Shown one piece after another: positions 12,241 through 23,174 of a DNA stretch of 64,000 bases. The notes under the pieces were generated by a model, which was given only the letters and a program-made list of their open reading frames with translations, was not told the origin of the DNA and did not search any database. This DNA comes from Ephydatia muelleri. Its lineage: Eukaryota > Porifera > Demospongiae > Spongillida > Spongillidae. The position numbers and the translations under genes are program-made. Position 1 is the stretch's first letter. Each line of letters opens with the position of its first letter. Location of the stretch: contig JABACO010000042.1 of NCBI GenBank assembly GCA_013339895.1, positions 1 through 64,000 of the forward strand, read 5' to 3'.

Positions 12241-12679
12241 AATGCCAGATCACTCATTAAAGCTCAAGCCACACTAAGGCTCAAGCAAACACAGCTTCAC
12301 CTCTGAATTTTAATACAATTGAAGACAAAACAAATTCTTGTTCCAACCCCAGTATGAAAATTGAAGCCACTCTTGAGGCACTTTGTCACATCAGACATCA
12401 CATATTCCTACACACTACACACCACGACAACATCCTACACTGTGGATATACACATTCACCACACACACACAAATACATGTACACCAACACATACACACAC
12501 ACACACGTACAAACACAGTCACACAAACAAGCCAGCACACATACACACAAGTGTACACACAAATGTGTACCAGAGGTCTCACACCCTCGATCCCCCACAC
12601 ACCAAACCCCTCAAGGTCCTTGCTCTGCTTAAGGATGGTCTTCTTCTGGCCCAGAGCCAGCACAATACGGTCACATCAA

Positions 12680-12795
12680 GTTACAGCCAGTCCTCCCGGT
12701 GCACCAGTCTGTGAAGCAATTGTCGCTGTCCTTGACGACGTGACCCTCTTTGGGGAAATCTCCTTCCCCATTGTCTCCTACAAAGCAGCAGTGTC
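12680..12795 (+). pseudogene. Possible Calx-beta domain relic, unit B
   Basis: Counterpart of 4090-4205: ASPPGAPVCEAIVAVLDD then VTLFGEISFPIVSYKA. The frame stays open but the flanks are CA-rich and G-rich simple sequence. The call has the same weak support as in unit A. Confidence 0.3.
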
Positions 12796-13362
12796 ACAAA
12801 AAATGGGGAAACAGCAAGTAGAATTGAGAGACAGGGAGATGAGGGGGGAGTGTGGGGAGGAGTTTGGAAGGAAGTGTTGGGGTGGAGGAGAGGATGTGAG
12901 ACAGGAAGGTAATGGAGGAATGTGGAGTAATGTGGAGTGACAAGTGAGAAGGATGACAGGGAGGATGTGTAGAGGTTTGTAGGGAGAAAGGTAATGGGAG
13001 TGTGGGATGGTCGAGGAGAAGGGTGTGTGATGGTGGATAGAGGGATTGTAGGTGAAGAGGAGTGAGAGATGGTAGGTTGAGAGTGTGGGATGGTAGATGG
13101 AGAGGAGTGTGATGGTGGTGGAAAGGAGGGTGGGATGAAAGTAATGGTATGATGTGGGAGGAGGGGTGTGGTGGGTGGACTGTCGATAGAAGATATACAT
13201 GTAAACAGATACAGGAATAATGGGCTTGGTGAACATGAAGAGTTCATGGCCACAGGTTGTGTGTGGTGCAGCTGATACATATCACACAACATAACAACAT
13301 AGGAAATGTTCTTCTGAAGCAGCTGTGTGTGATCAATCAACCTGCACACAGGTTGAATAGAG

Positions 13363-13400
<38 letters not shown>

Positions 13401-13416
13401 ACACACACACACACAA
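13363..13416. repeat. (CA)n microsatellite
   Basis: A nearly pure CA run of about 50 bp. Cysteine/valine-rich frames on the minus strand are artefacts of it. Confidence 0.95.
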
Positions 13417-13827
13417 ACACACAAATGGTCAAATGAAAGCATAGGGCAGGTGTTTAGCGACATAGTATTGCAAGTGTACATGGGGATAGGCATGTAATAA
13501 GATCAAATGACAGATGCAGTATGGTGCTCAACCCAAAAGAACGATGATAACAGAGCGGAAACAAGAAAAAGGAACACGCACACATACACATAAACACACT
13601 CACATACACAAACATGCACACACACTCTCTGCCAGAAAATGAAAACCACATACGCATTTATAACATCAATCAATACTGTAACTGACAGGCATCATGGCAG
13701 CTGCACATTTCTCAATACAGTTGACCATATAAACTTTAATACCAATCACGTTCACATATTTACATGACATCCACTTGAAAATGTTCTACGAGTATCACAG
13801 TAATGCACATTACATCACATTCACTTT

Positions 13828-16023
13828 TCAAACACAATACTTCAATACAGTGTTAGCACCATAGTTAACAATGAACACACTGCCATCTCTGGGATCTACT
13901 GCAGTACCATAGGGATTCTTCAGATTCCCCACTGTGTGAATCTTGTTCCCTTCAGGATCATAGATGGAGAGACAATTGCCATCCCGCACACTGACAAGGC
14001 TGTAACCTTCATCATCAATGGTTATTCCACTGGGACCCTTAGGATCACCACCATACATCCTGACATAGACACCTTCTTTGGTAAACACTTTGATAATGTT
14101 TGAACCTTGGGCTGCAACATGAATGTTTCCCTGAGAGTCCAAGGCAAGACCCTGTGGAGACTCAAAACTATGATTACCTGAACCTTTACCATCTATGGTT
14201 AATAACCAACCACCACTTTCATTGAATATTTGTATCCTATGGTTATCCTTGTCAGCGACAATCAGTTTGTTAGTGGAGTCAATGATGACACCAAATGGCG
14301 AAAGGAACTGTCCGCGACCTGATCCATTCTGACCAAACCTATGAAGGAACTTTCCACTTGATGTCATCTTCAGTACCCAATGGTTGGCAAGATCAGCAAC
14401 ATACAACACATCTCCCTTGATGGATATACCAGATGGATAAGTGAACTGACCATCGCCAATTCCATTACTACCGATGGTATTCTTCAGTTGGCCAGATTGA
14501 TCAAACACATAAATGCAGTTAAAACCACTCCCTACATAGATGTCTCCATTGTCATGAATGGCTACACACGTTGGCCTACTACACTGGATCACTTGTTGGG
14601 CATTACATAAGGTATTGTAGTCATGTTTAGGCCTCACATCAAAATGATTAGGACTATTCTGTATATGCTGACTATCCATTGAGATGAGAAGCTGGTGAGG
14701 ACCAGCAGTTTGAGGGGTGAGGCTGATGGTATAGGTACCATCCCTGTGGTCCTCCACCTCTCCATACACAACTGCTCCATTATGGGTCTTGGACCTCATC
14801 TCACCTTTCACCTCTACACCACCATGCGGGTACTCCTCCCCCTTTGAGGTCTTGCTTTGTACCGTAACATGGTACTTGGTACCCACCCTGGCTACTGATG
14901 TGGTTATCCATGTGCTTGAAGATGGAGAAGGATACAATTCTAACCAATTTCCTAATGTCAACAATTGACGTATAAAATCATCTGTTTGCACAGACACAGT
15001 TATGTTGCTGTGTTGGTTTGGAATGAGGGCAGTGGTCTGGACCCTCTTGAGGATGGCCTGCAGTTCAGTGGCTATGAGTCCTCCCAATGCTACAATCTCA
15101 TAGTCAGTGTGGGTCTGTAGGATCTGACATGCCATATCAGTGTAGTGACTAATGTCTTCAACCATCTTCTCAAAATTTTCCTTCTGGAGGGTCAGAGCTG
15201 TTATCTTTGATAGTGAAATGGCCTCCAACCCGGACAATAGTGTCTTTTCCCTTTCTTCCAATGTTTGTTGGAGTGTTTCAAAGGCTTGATTGATAGCCTG
15301 TGAAGCAGTTTGTTTGGAGACCTCCACTTGTAATACATTCCTCTTATTTTCAAACATAGCTCCAGTCAGCTTTGTTACTACCTCTTTTGCATTTTCACGT
15401 GCTCCTGTGATTTCCATTTGATGGTTCTTTGCTACTGTGGATATTTCCTTCATTGTGTGACTTTTGTGGGTAGCTGTAGTGCAGTCACAGCATACCAGCA
15501 TACTACAAGTCTCACAATAAGCAATCAGCTCATTGTTCTCGTGGTTAGGCTGAGAGCAGTAAGGATCTCTTGGCTTCATGATGGTGTGCAGCTGTCTGGC
15601 TCCCTCCTGGTCAAGTCCAACCATATTGTGTTTGGAATGATGACGACCAGTTCTATGGTACTCATAAGCCACCTTGCATAGGAACTGATGACATGTACAA
15701 CAGAACATCACTGCAGGACCATTGCCTCCATCTATGCAGTGGTCACATACTACATCACTGTTGTTTACCATCTTGGACATGTACCCTGCTACCTCTACTT
15801 CAAATGCAAGATGGAGGTTCTGAGGGAGAACACTAGCCCCTCCCAATGGGATGCTACTGTTTCGTTCACAGATGGGACATTGGAACATTTGTTGGGAACC
15901 TCTTCTCTCTATCTCATGATGGAGACATTGTAGACAGAAGGAGTGCAAACATGACAGGATTCTTGGATCATTGTAGGGCTTGCAGCACACAGCACAGGTA
16001 ATGTGTGGAAAGGGTTTCTCCAT
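13828..16023 (-). CDS. TRIM-NHL family RING E3 ligase, copy B
   Basis: A single-exon gene of 731 residues, collinear with copy A along its whole length: RING (CAVC...CLHSFCLQC...CPIC), two B-boxes, coiled coil, filamin repeat and NHL propeller. The ATG at 16023 (MEKPF) is shared with copy A; upstream the frame only offers GTG. The carboxy end is YGANTVLKYCV, two residues longer than copy A. Most replacements fall in the coiled coil and on NHL blade surfaces (for example the VGSGFNCIYVF/VGSHLHCIYVF pair), while zinc ligands and filamin core are kept. Both copies therefore look functional. Expected role: cytoplasmic ubiquitin ligase with an RNA- or protein-binding propeller. Confidence 0.93.
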   Translation of the reverse strand: MEKPFPHITCAVCCKPYNDPRILSCLHSFCLQCLHHEIERRGSQQMFQCPICERNSSIPLGGASVLPQNLHLAFEVEVAGYMSKMVNNSDVVCDHCIDGGNGPAVMFCCTCHQFLCKVAYEYHRTGRHHSKHNMVGLDQEGARQLHTIMKPRDPYCSQPNHENNELIAYCETCSMLVCCDCTTATHKSHTMKEISTVAKNHQMEITGARENAKEVVTKLTGAMFENKRNVLQVEVSKQTASQAINQAFETLQQTLEEREKTLLSGLEAISLSKITALTLQKENFEKMVEDISHYTDMACQILQTHTDYEIVALGGLIATELQAILKRVQTTALIPNQHSNITVSVQTDDFIRQLLTLGNWLELYPSPSSSTWITTSVARVGTKYHVTVQSKTSKGEEYPHGGVEVKGEMRSKTHNGAVVYGEVEDHRDGTYTISLTPQTAGPHQLLISMDSQHIQNSPNHFDVRPKHDYNTLCNAQQVIQCSRPTCVAIHDNGDIYVGSGFNCIYVFDQSGQLKNTIGSNGIGDGQFTYPSGISIKGDVLYVADLANHWVLKMTSSGKFLHRFGQNGSGRGQFLSPFGVIIDSTNKLIVADKDNHRIQIFNESGGWLLTIDGKGSGNHSFESPQGLALDSQGNIHVAAQGSNIIKVFTKEGVYVRMYGGDPKGPSGITIDDEGYSLVSVRDGNCLSIYDPEGNKIHTVGNLKNPYGTAVDPRDGSVFIVNYGANTVLKYCV

Positions 16024-16224
16024 AGCTACACTGTTGGCAATGAAGTAGTCTATATGAAGCACTTGAAGTATTGCAGTACAAAATCAAGAAAGTTACTGAC
16101 ATGGATCTGATGAATGTATGTTACTTTACATGAGTCACCAATGTGTGTGGTGGTAAATGGGCAGGGCCTCGTGCAAGTAAAAACCATTGACTGTAGGCAC
16201 ATCAGTGGTAATGCATTGATTTAA

Positions 16225-16431
16225 CTCTTTCGCGGGCAAACGGTAAACATATTGTGCATAATAAAAGTGTTGCGTGTTGCAGGAAAACATATTTAGCAAA
16301 CAACTTACACTAATGACTAGGAAACAACTGATCAATATGTTGTTGACTGCAAAGTGTTAACTGTTTAGATAAACAGAGTGGCTTTAGTATAGCACCTGCG
16401 GCGCAATATTGCTGGATTGCCCGTGAAAGAG
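16225..16431. mobile_element. TTAA-type MITE (piggyBac/Kolobok-like), unit B insertion
   Basis: A 207-bp element with TTAA at both borders (16221-16224 and 16432-16435) and 15-bp inverted ends CTCTTTCGCGGGCAA and TTGCCCGTGAAAGAG. Unit A has the uninterrupted site GATTTAACCTGTC near 7325, so insertion followed the duplication. TTAA duplication is the signature of piggyBac and Kolobok elements; I cannot choose between them. Confidence 0.88.
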
Positions 16432-16976
16432 TTAACCTGTCAGAGATACCTGACATGAGGTTTGCTCGAGCAGGATTATGCCTGCCTACCCATGTGGAAA
16501 TAGGCGGTAAGTCGTGATCGCTATTTATAGCAGTAGTGGAAATTGCCGTAAGAATTAATACACAATAATACACGAAAAGGTCACTAGCGCCATAACTACT
16601 ACGATAAATCTTCGCAATTTACCGTCATTATTTCACGCGGGTAGGCAGCCTGTATCTACTGATCGTAGTGTGTTTAGTGCATGCCCTCCAAGTAGGGTGG
16701 TTCCTTCACAACCATTTGACACTAAACACTAAATGTAAACTAACTCCAGTGTGTGGTAAAGCCAATTCTGTTATGTGGCTACTAGACACTCCTAGCTAAT
16801 GTGCTGATATTACAATCCAGACTTGTTGTCCTCCCCTCCTTCCTCCCACTGCTAATCCATGTAGCCAATTCTTCCTCTCCCTTCTTACAAATACTTACGT
16901 GTTCTTTGTCTCCAATGTTGACATGCACAATTCTTCTTTAGCGGTCGTGTGATTCTTAATATAAATTTGCCACACG

Positions 16977-17189
16977 TTCGCGGGCAAAGCCAATTATTAC
17001 GGTACACATGTTGTGCAAAAAAAAGTGTTGCGCGTTGCAGGAAAACGTAGTTAGCAAATAGCATACTATATGTGACCAGGAAACAAACTGATCGATATGT
17101 TGTTACTAACAAAGTGTTACTGCTTAGATAAACAGAGTGGCATTAGGATAGCACCTTCGGCGCAATACTGCTCTGTTGCCTGTGAAAGA
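16977..17189. mobile_element. TTAA-type MITE, unit B orthologue of the unit A copy
   Basis: Same family as 16225-16431 and at the same relative place as 8837-9045. The left end (TTCGCGGGCAAAG) is better kept than in unit A, but the flanking TTAA is eroded. Confidence 0.75.
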
Positions 17190-17315
17190 ATAAATAGACA
17201 CTGGTTAGCGTCTAAGAGGGACAGTAAATCTATAATAGGTCTTTCTGCTTGCTCATGCATGAGGAACATGCCCAGCTAAATACCACTGTCTGCATTACCA
17301 AAAGGAGTACCACTC

Positions 17316-17763
17316 TAGTCTCGTACCCAGACCCGACTGACGTAAGCATTATCACATAATGGGTCTGGGAAACAAGTCAAACAAAATCGTTCTACGGCAC
17401 TGGAATTCGGGTGCCCAATCAAATTGCAGCGTTTTCGTGACGTCAAATTACGTATGATCAAATTAAGTTTGCAAGGTGAACCACTCCCACAAATCACTTT
17501 ACTTGAACGATGGATCTTGATGGTGTCAATTCTCGTGCATCCAAAAGACTTGGTTTCTCCATCGTGCGTCCAAACCAGCGCAAGTCAATCAAGGCGTTCC
17601 TGGAAGGAAACGGTATCCCTACCGACGGGCGGCTGTGACGCACCTAATTAATTTGATGTCGTCACGCATGCTTGTGGAACGATCTTGTTTCCCAGACCCA
17701 CTAGACGTAGCATTATACATTATGCGATAATGCTTACGTCAGTAGGGTCTGGGTACGAGACTA
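17316..17763. mobile_element. Mutator-like MITE with 9-bp target duplication
   Basis: A 448-bp element beginning TAGTCTCGTACCCAGACCC and ending with its inverse. The inverted ends are about 70 bp, compound, and contain ACTGACGTAAGCATTATC and GGGTCTGGGAAACAAG blocks. The 9-bp flanks are GTACCACTC (17307-17315) and GTATCACTC (17764-17772), one mismatch. Unit A has a single GCATCACTC at the empty site. The 9-bp duplication with long TIRs fits Mutator-like elements. No coding sequence recognised. Confidence 0.85.
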
Positions 17764-18704
17764 GTATCACTCGACTGCGTAATGAGATTACCGCCTTTAG
17801 ACATGCATGAAAATTGCAAATGGTGGATTATTTACTGTAGACTGCAAGGTACAAAGGGCAGGAACGAGTGTGCTACATAGCCATGCAGCATGCAAGCTTC
17901 ATGTATAAGAAAAGAACAGAACTGAGCACTTGACCCTTACAAATGTATGTGTTACATTGAAAGGGGAAACTTGCAGACGCGTTTAGCGGACTATTCGACT
18001 TCATATACCCCATGCCGTTTTGACTTGTGAGCAATAATCGACGCCATCACTTTGCATTATCTCAAAGCGGGGTGCAAACAACAACCCCATCCCCGTACCA
18101 AGTAATGGATAGTATAATAGAAAGGGGAGTGGCATTACGTGAGGGCCCTCCCGCCCACTATACTGCATTGCTTAAGATGCATAGATTTCCAATCAAAAGT
18201 AAACAGGATGCACACAAAAAACATCTTTGGATTAAATTATGGGCACAATGCACAGAATGCGAGCATAATCAAGTGTAACACGGGCAGAAGCTGTAATAAT
18301 TTAACCCTTTACTTCATCTGCTTCATTTTGGGTCCCATCTTCTTCAAAGCTTTTTAGTTTTCTTTCTCCCATGCATTGCCATGTGGTGAAGGTTTGAAAG
18401 CCTACCAATGATGGCCAGATACCTCCCACTTCCTTGCTTTCTCAGGGTCTCGCTCATTCAAAGCTCTAGCTGTGTCACAATCAATCGGCCATTCTGCACT
18501 TTTTCTGTGCCCTGCAAAAGTGGCCTCATGCATCAATGAGCCAGGTCAACTTCAAAAATTTCTAACAAAACAACCAGAATGAAAGTGACCTACACTATTT
18601 GTTCTACATGTAAGTGGTCAACACTAAAAGATGCCTATTAGATAATTGATGTCAAACACAGCGGTGATCATCAGGTGTTTAAACTCCACCTACCAGGTCA
18701 CCTT

Positions 18705-18960
18705 AAGAAGCATATAGCTGGGTGAGGATGGTGGGGGAACCACATAGCTGGGTGAGCGGGAGGATGGGGAATCACATAGCTAGGGGAGGATGATGGGGGG
18801 AACCACATTGCTGGGTGAGGAGGATGAGGGAACCACATAGCTGGGTAAGGATGATGAGGGAACAGCATAGCGGCTGGGTGAGGAGGATGAGGGAATCACA
18901 TAGCTAGGGGAGAAGGATGGGGGAACCAGATAGCTGTGTAAGGATGGGGGAACCACATAG
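18705..18960. repeat. 30-bp minisatellite, unit B
   Basis: About eight units of the CACATAGCTGGGTGAGGA type, homologous to 10409-10750 but with different unit order and more length variation. Confidence 0.9.
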
Positions 18961-19010
18961 CTTGAAGTTGACTGGTTTCATGATGTAACAACTTTTGTCC
19001 ATCGTTATTA

Positions 19011-19974
19011 CATTGTCACCCACTATCCTTTTTGAGACATGACGCATTCTCTCCTCACATGCCAGGGACACGTTAGATGCCTTTAGCCACCTGAAATGAC
19101 ATCGATAACGATTCAAACGAGAAGCATTTATATAACATTTGATATATAAATGCGAGTTATCATTTTCGCGTGAACTGTCCCATATACCACAAGCATTGCT
19201 GTTTATAGTCTCAGTGTAATAGGAGACACTGTCCCATCCTTCGTTGCCTTGGCCACATCCTCTTTCCCGTCCTCATCCTCTGATATGTTTGCAATCTCCT
19301 CATACCTGGACCGTCCTAATAGAAGGATGCTATGGTTGGGGCTCTGAAACAAAAAAGTAAATACTTGCTCACATGATAATATGCAATATACATCAACGTA
19401 TCCTCAGTATGATACCTTACCCTGCCTACATGTCACTACCTGCTATTTTAATTGCAATAATAGCATTAACATTATGGAGAAATTCACCTGCTACCTTTCT
19501 ATGCATGCTCAGTGCCTTATTATAGCAATGCAACTGCACTATTGACTAACATCAATAACAGCAGCAAACGATGAGTGAGACTAGCAAAAGGCATCCTAAC
19601 AACACACTATTCCTAAGAATTGCCTTTCTGAGATGATCTTTATACTCCCTTAGCATGCTATCATGGTTCACATGGGGGAAGCTACAGAAGCAAAGGAGCT
19701 GTACATGCATTCAAATTGTCAGCCACTAAGTGTATATCCACAAAATCTGAATGTATCAGCATACGCATGAATTCTTAACCTCCTATGCTGATACACAAGG
19801 TGGCCCACTACAATAGAAAATTGGTTACATAGTGCGGTTTTAAATACAGAAGTTATGCAATAACAAGCCTAAAAAGCCACCTATGTAAACAAAGCATTTG
19901 GCAGCTGTCATAATAATTTGCTACTGCACCAAATCATGCAAATGGCTTCATCAATCAACAGCTTGGGCTGACAT

Positions 19975-20012
<38 letters not shown>

Positions 20013-20685
20013 AAATGGCACAGGGTGCCACGTGATCACCTTAGTGCAATATTGTACGTGTACGACATACCTTTGGGTGACTTTATCGGTAGTACTCTTT
20101 CGATGGCATTCCAGTGTATATTTAGCCTCCCCTCATCGCACTCTCTTCACCAGGTTTAGAACTTTTCCAATACCGTTGCCTTATAGCAACCCGTTTCTTT
20201 TCTGGCTCTGCTTGATACATTTTAAGTTCAGCGGTCCATTTCTTTTCTGGTTCGCTCGACTGCATGATACTTTCACCATGATACTTTCACCATGATACTC
20301 TATCATCAATGCTTTTCACCATAGATAGTACACTCTGGAAATGTTGTGAGTAGTGTTTTACAGCACTTAGTGGTGTCTTCGCTAGCCCGCTGCGCTTTAA
20401 TTATCAGTGCTCCTTCAATGTTGACGTACTTGTTGTACAACTATCGTCTCACTATTTTTCCCCGTTGGAATGGTTGAACTGCTTGGCTTCATCCCATTCC
20501 TTAGCTACTGCCGAACCTATAGTCCATGCATACTTTAATTCTTTTTTATTTCGGGTAGTGGTAACCGCCATCCAGGAAACGAACCACTTCTGACACCAAT
20601 GTAACGTTTCAATAAATGCACAGATAATATACGTACTTACGCATACCATAAAGATATTCAATATATTGAACGCGTTCAGTAATTC
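19011..20685. other. Gene-poor stretch
   Basis: No coding region that I can support. The stretch at about 20360-20660 is homologous to 41605-41870 and partly to 38690-38830, so it is the upstream flank of a cadherin array unit. A minus-strand frame shared by two of these (HWCQKWF and SWMA) is the only hint of coding. Confidence 0.6.
19978..20010. repeat. Poly-G run of 33 bases
   Basis: An uninterrupted G tract with no other repeat attached. Such runs are prone to length error in sequencing and can form G-quadruplexes. Confidence 0.95.
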
Positions 20686-20689
20686 TTCA

Positions 20690-21175
20690 CTCGTGCCATT
20701 CTCAAACGTGCTGGCATACCATATATGGATTATGATGATCGCCTTGCGAACCTGGGTTTACAGTCCTTAGAGTACAGGAGAGTCTTCTACGACCTTGTCA
20801 TGTGCTAAGATCTATAATAACCTGGTTGATTTACCTTTTGAGAGTTTTTTTCACCAAACCGGCTAGGTCTTATTCCATCCGAGGTCATCCTTGTATCCTG
20901 CGATCCAAACATTTACCCCATCATGCATTCCGAGCGCATTTTTTCACAGAACGTGTGATACCTATATGGAACCACTTACCCCATGATGTTGTCACTTCAT
21001 TGAACATTACAGTTTTTCGTACCCGACTTAGATCTGTTGACCTATCACCCTTTTGTATGATATATCCTTCCATGTTTAGGCAGTTTGTAAGTGCACGTAC
21101 ACATCGTGCCACTACTTTTTGCATATGTATGTGTGTTTAAATGTATGCAATCAATCAATCAATCAATCAATACAA
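20690..21175 (+). mobile_element. LINE 3' end (CR1/L2/Jockey-like), decayed
   Basis: The plus strand contains the end of a reverse-transcriptase ORF: DDRLANLGLQSLEYRRVFYD then, in another frame, HAFRAHFFTERVIPIWNHLP and TVFRTRLRSVDLSPF. The F-x-x-R-x-I-P-x-W-N-x-L-P motif is the usual carboxy end of Jockey/CR1-type LINE pol proteins. The frame is broken at least once, between about 20805 and 20840. The copy ends in a (CAAT)n tail at about 21148-21173, as is common for CR1/L2-type elements. The copy is 5'-truncated. Confidence 0.75.
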
Positions 21176-21272
21176 TATTATATACGCCTTAAATCATACA
21201 GTCCCGGAATGCATGTACGCAGTGTCACATCAATGTATTATTTCTATGATAATCACTCATTGACCTATACAG

Positions 21273-23034
21273 GATCTCAGGCCCAACCCCCAACATTTAC
21301 ATCACCAAGCTACAGTGTTCAGGTACCGGAGACTACTGCAATAACTGTGGTGGGCGTGGCTCCATCACCAAGACCTCCTGATGGATTCTTAACTGTCAGG
21401 TGCATCAATCATTTCAACAGTTCTGTTGGTATGACTTACACCATTGGTCAAGTCAATGGATACTTTCCCTTTGTGTTGAACTGTATCACTGGTAACTTTT
21501 CAGTGACACTAGATCTTGTTTATGCCACACAACCTCATTCATACAGCTTTTCAGTGTGGTGTTATGACAACCTATCACCAAACCTCTCCAGCAATGCTTC
21601 AGTAACCATCAGTGTGATTGAAGTGGACAAGTATAAACCAGTCATTACACCTTCATATGTATTTCTTACTGTGAATGAGACCACACCTCTGGGTACAGTC
21701 CTGGCCTCCACCAGAAGAGATGTGGGAGCACTGAGTGTGTACAATGCTACAGACATGGATGTTGGACCTCAGGGAGCTCTCCATTACAATTTGTACTATT
21801 CAGACCCTCGCTTCTCTGGGGATGGGACCTTTGGGACATTAACTGTGCAACAGTCTCTTAATGTGGACTATATTGGTGCTACAACATTCATCAATATCAT
21901 AACCACGGCATGTGACCCACATGTCTGTAGTAGCGACTTCAACATATACATTACCATCTTACGCCAGAATGACTACTACCCCATGTTCTCTCAGAAGGTG
22001 TACTCTGTAACATACAATGACAGTACCCCTCCAGGCCAGGTGATACCTTCAATCTGCACTGATCAAGATATAGGTGTGGGTGCGTTACAAGGTGTGGTGT
22101 TTCTCAACACTACTCCAGGTGTGTTCTTATTGAATCCATCAACGGGAGTTCTCATTACCAATATAAGCATGGACTACAGAAGAGCCAGAGGATATACTGT
22201 TGTGCTGTTGTGCAGTGACACTGGAGGGTTAACTAACACCTCAACTGTATATGTCACCATCACTCCTCCTTTGATATTTTCCAATGCAGTCTATGTCTTC
22301 CACATCTTAAGATCAATACCTTCTCCCTACACAGTTGGTCAGGTGATGGCCACTGATGTTTTTACAGTTCTCCTCACATACAGCCTAACAAGCAATCCAT
22401 ATTTCATTATTGACAGCCTCAACGGTACAATACAAACTATAAGCTCTGTTTTTGACTATCCATACTCTGAAATAGTTCTGAATGCAACAGTTACTGATGG
22501 ATTGTACAATGACACAGCCATGGTTTATTTTATCCTTATGGACACTAACTCACCATCACCATCACCACTCCTACCGACAAATACCACCCAAGCTGAGCAA
22601 ACTATGATCTACATTGTTGCTGGGATCATTGCAGCTGCTGTGCTTGTGGTGGGCGTTCCAATCTTAATAATTTTAATATTGATATGGAGAAGGCTGAAAA
22701 CTCACAAAGCTCCTGGAGCTGCTACAAGTATTCCAGTACATACCTCTGCTCACAGGTAACAATTCACTAGACTAAATACCTATTTGACATTGTGTGTTCT
22801 CTTACTGCACACATTTTATTTTCGTTTGCTCACCTACCTATAAACCGATATGCATCAAATAACAGCCCTCCTTCATCTAAAGATGAAGAAAGAACTAACC
22901 ATCGAGCGACAATACCTGTGTATCCAAACGATGCATACATCATATCCGATCAGAGGCAATCACTAAACAGTGCAGAGTATGAAAATATTGACAGCCATGA
23001 CACCCGTGCAATCGAACTTACCTCCTTCAAATAG
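21273..23034 (+). CDS. Cadherin-like single-pass membrane protein, copy 1 (short)
   Basis: Two exons: 21273-22755 and 22866-23034 (intron GT...AG, phase 2). The acceptor before GSQAQPP is shared with copies 2 and 3 and expects an upstream exon ending in phase 1; no such signal-peptide exon is visible upstream, where a LINE end lies. About 550 residues. Roughly four divergent cadherin repeats (for example ATDMDVGPQGALHY and CTDQDIGVGALQGVVF), many N-x-S/T sites, a transmembrane helix (IVAGIIAAAVLVVGVPILII), the stop-transfer WRRLKTHK and a short tail with AEYENIDSHDTR. Compared with copy 3 it lacks about 300 residues of ectodomain between VTDGLYND and the membrane, yet stays in frame. It lies on the cell surface and is probably adhesive. 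Confidence 0.82.
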
Positions 23035-23174
23035 TACGTCAGCCATGTGTCCTACCTCTGTCAGTTATGTTCCCTTTCCATTCCCATCCAGGAAAATGTT
23101 GAAGGGTCATGAAATGCCACCTGTTCAAACACGGGAAGATGACAGTTGCATGATAACAAAGCTTAATGATTAAT

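Larger units (their letters stand above)
12261..19010. repeat. Segmental tandem duplication, unit B
   Basis: Paralogous to 2813-10945 in the same orientation, with a second TRIM-NHL gene. Private insertions are the TTAA-type MITE at 16225-16431 and the 9-bp-TSD element at 17316-17763. The hAT-like MITE of unit A is absent. About 130 bp of polypurine DNA present near 2980-3080 in unit A is also missing here. Confidence 0.9.

Noticed and set aside
21562-21756. Minus-strand frame conserved in copies 1, 2 and 3 (21562, 39222, 42254)
   Set aside because: It is the shadow of the cadherin coding strand; conservation is explained by the sense gene.
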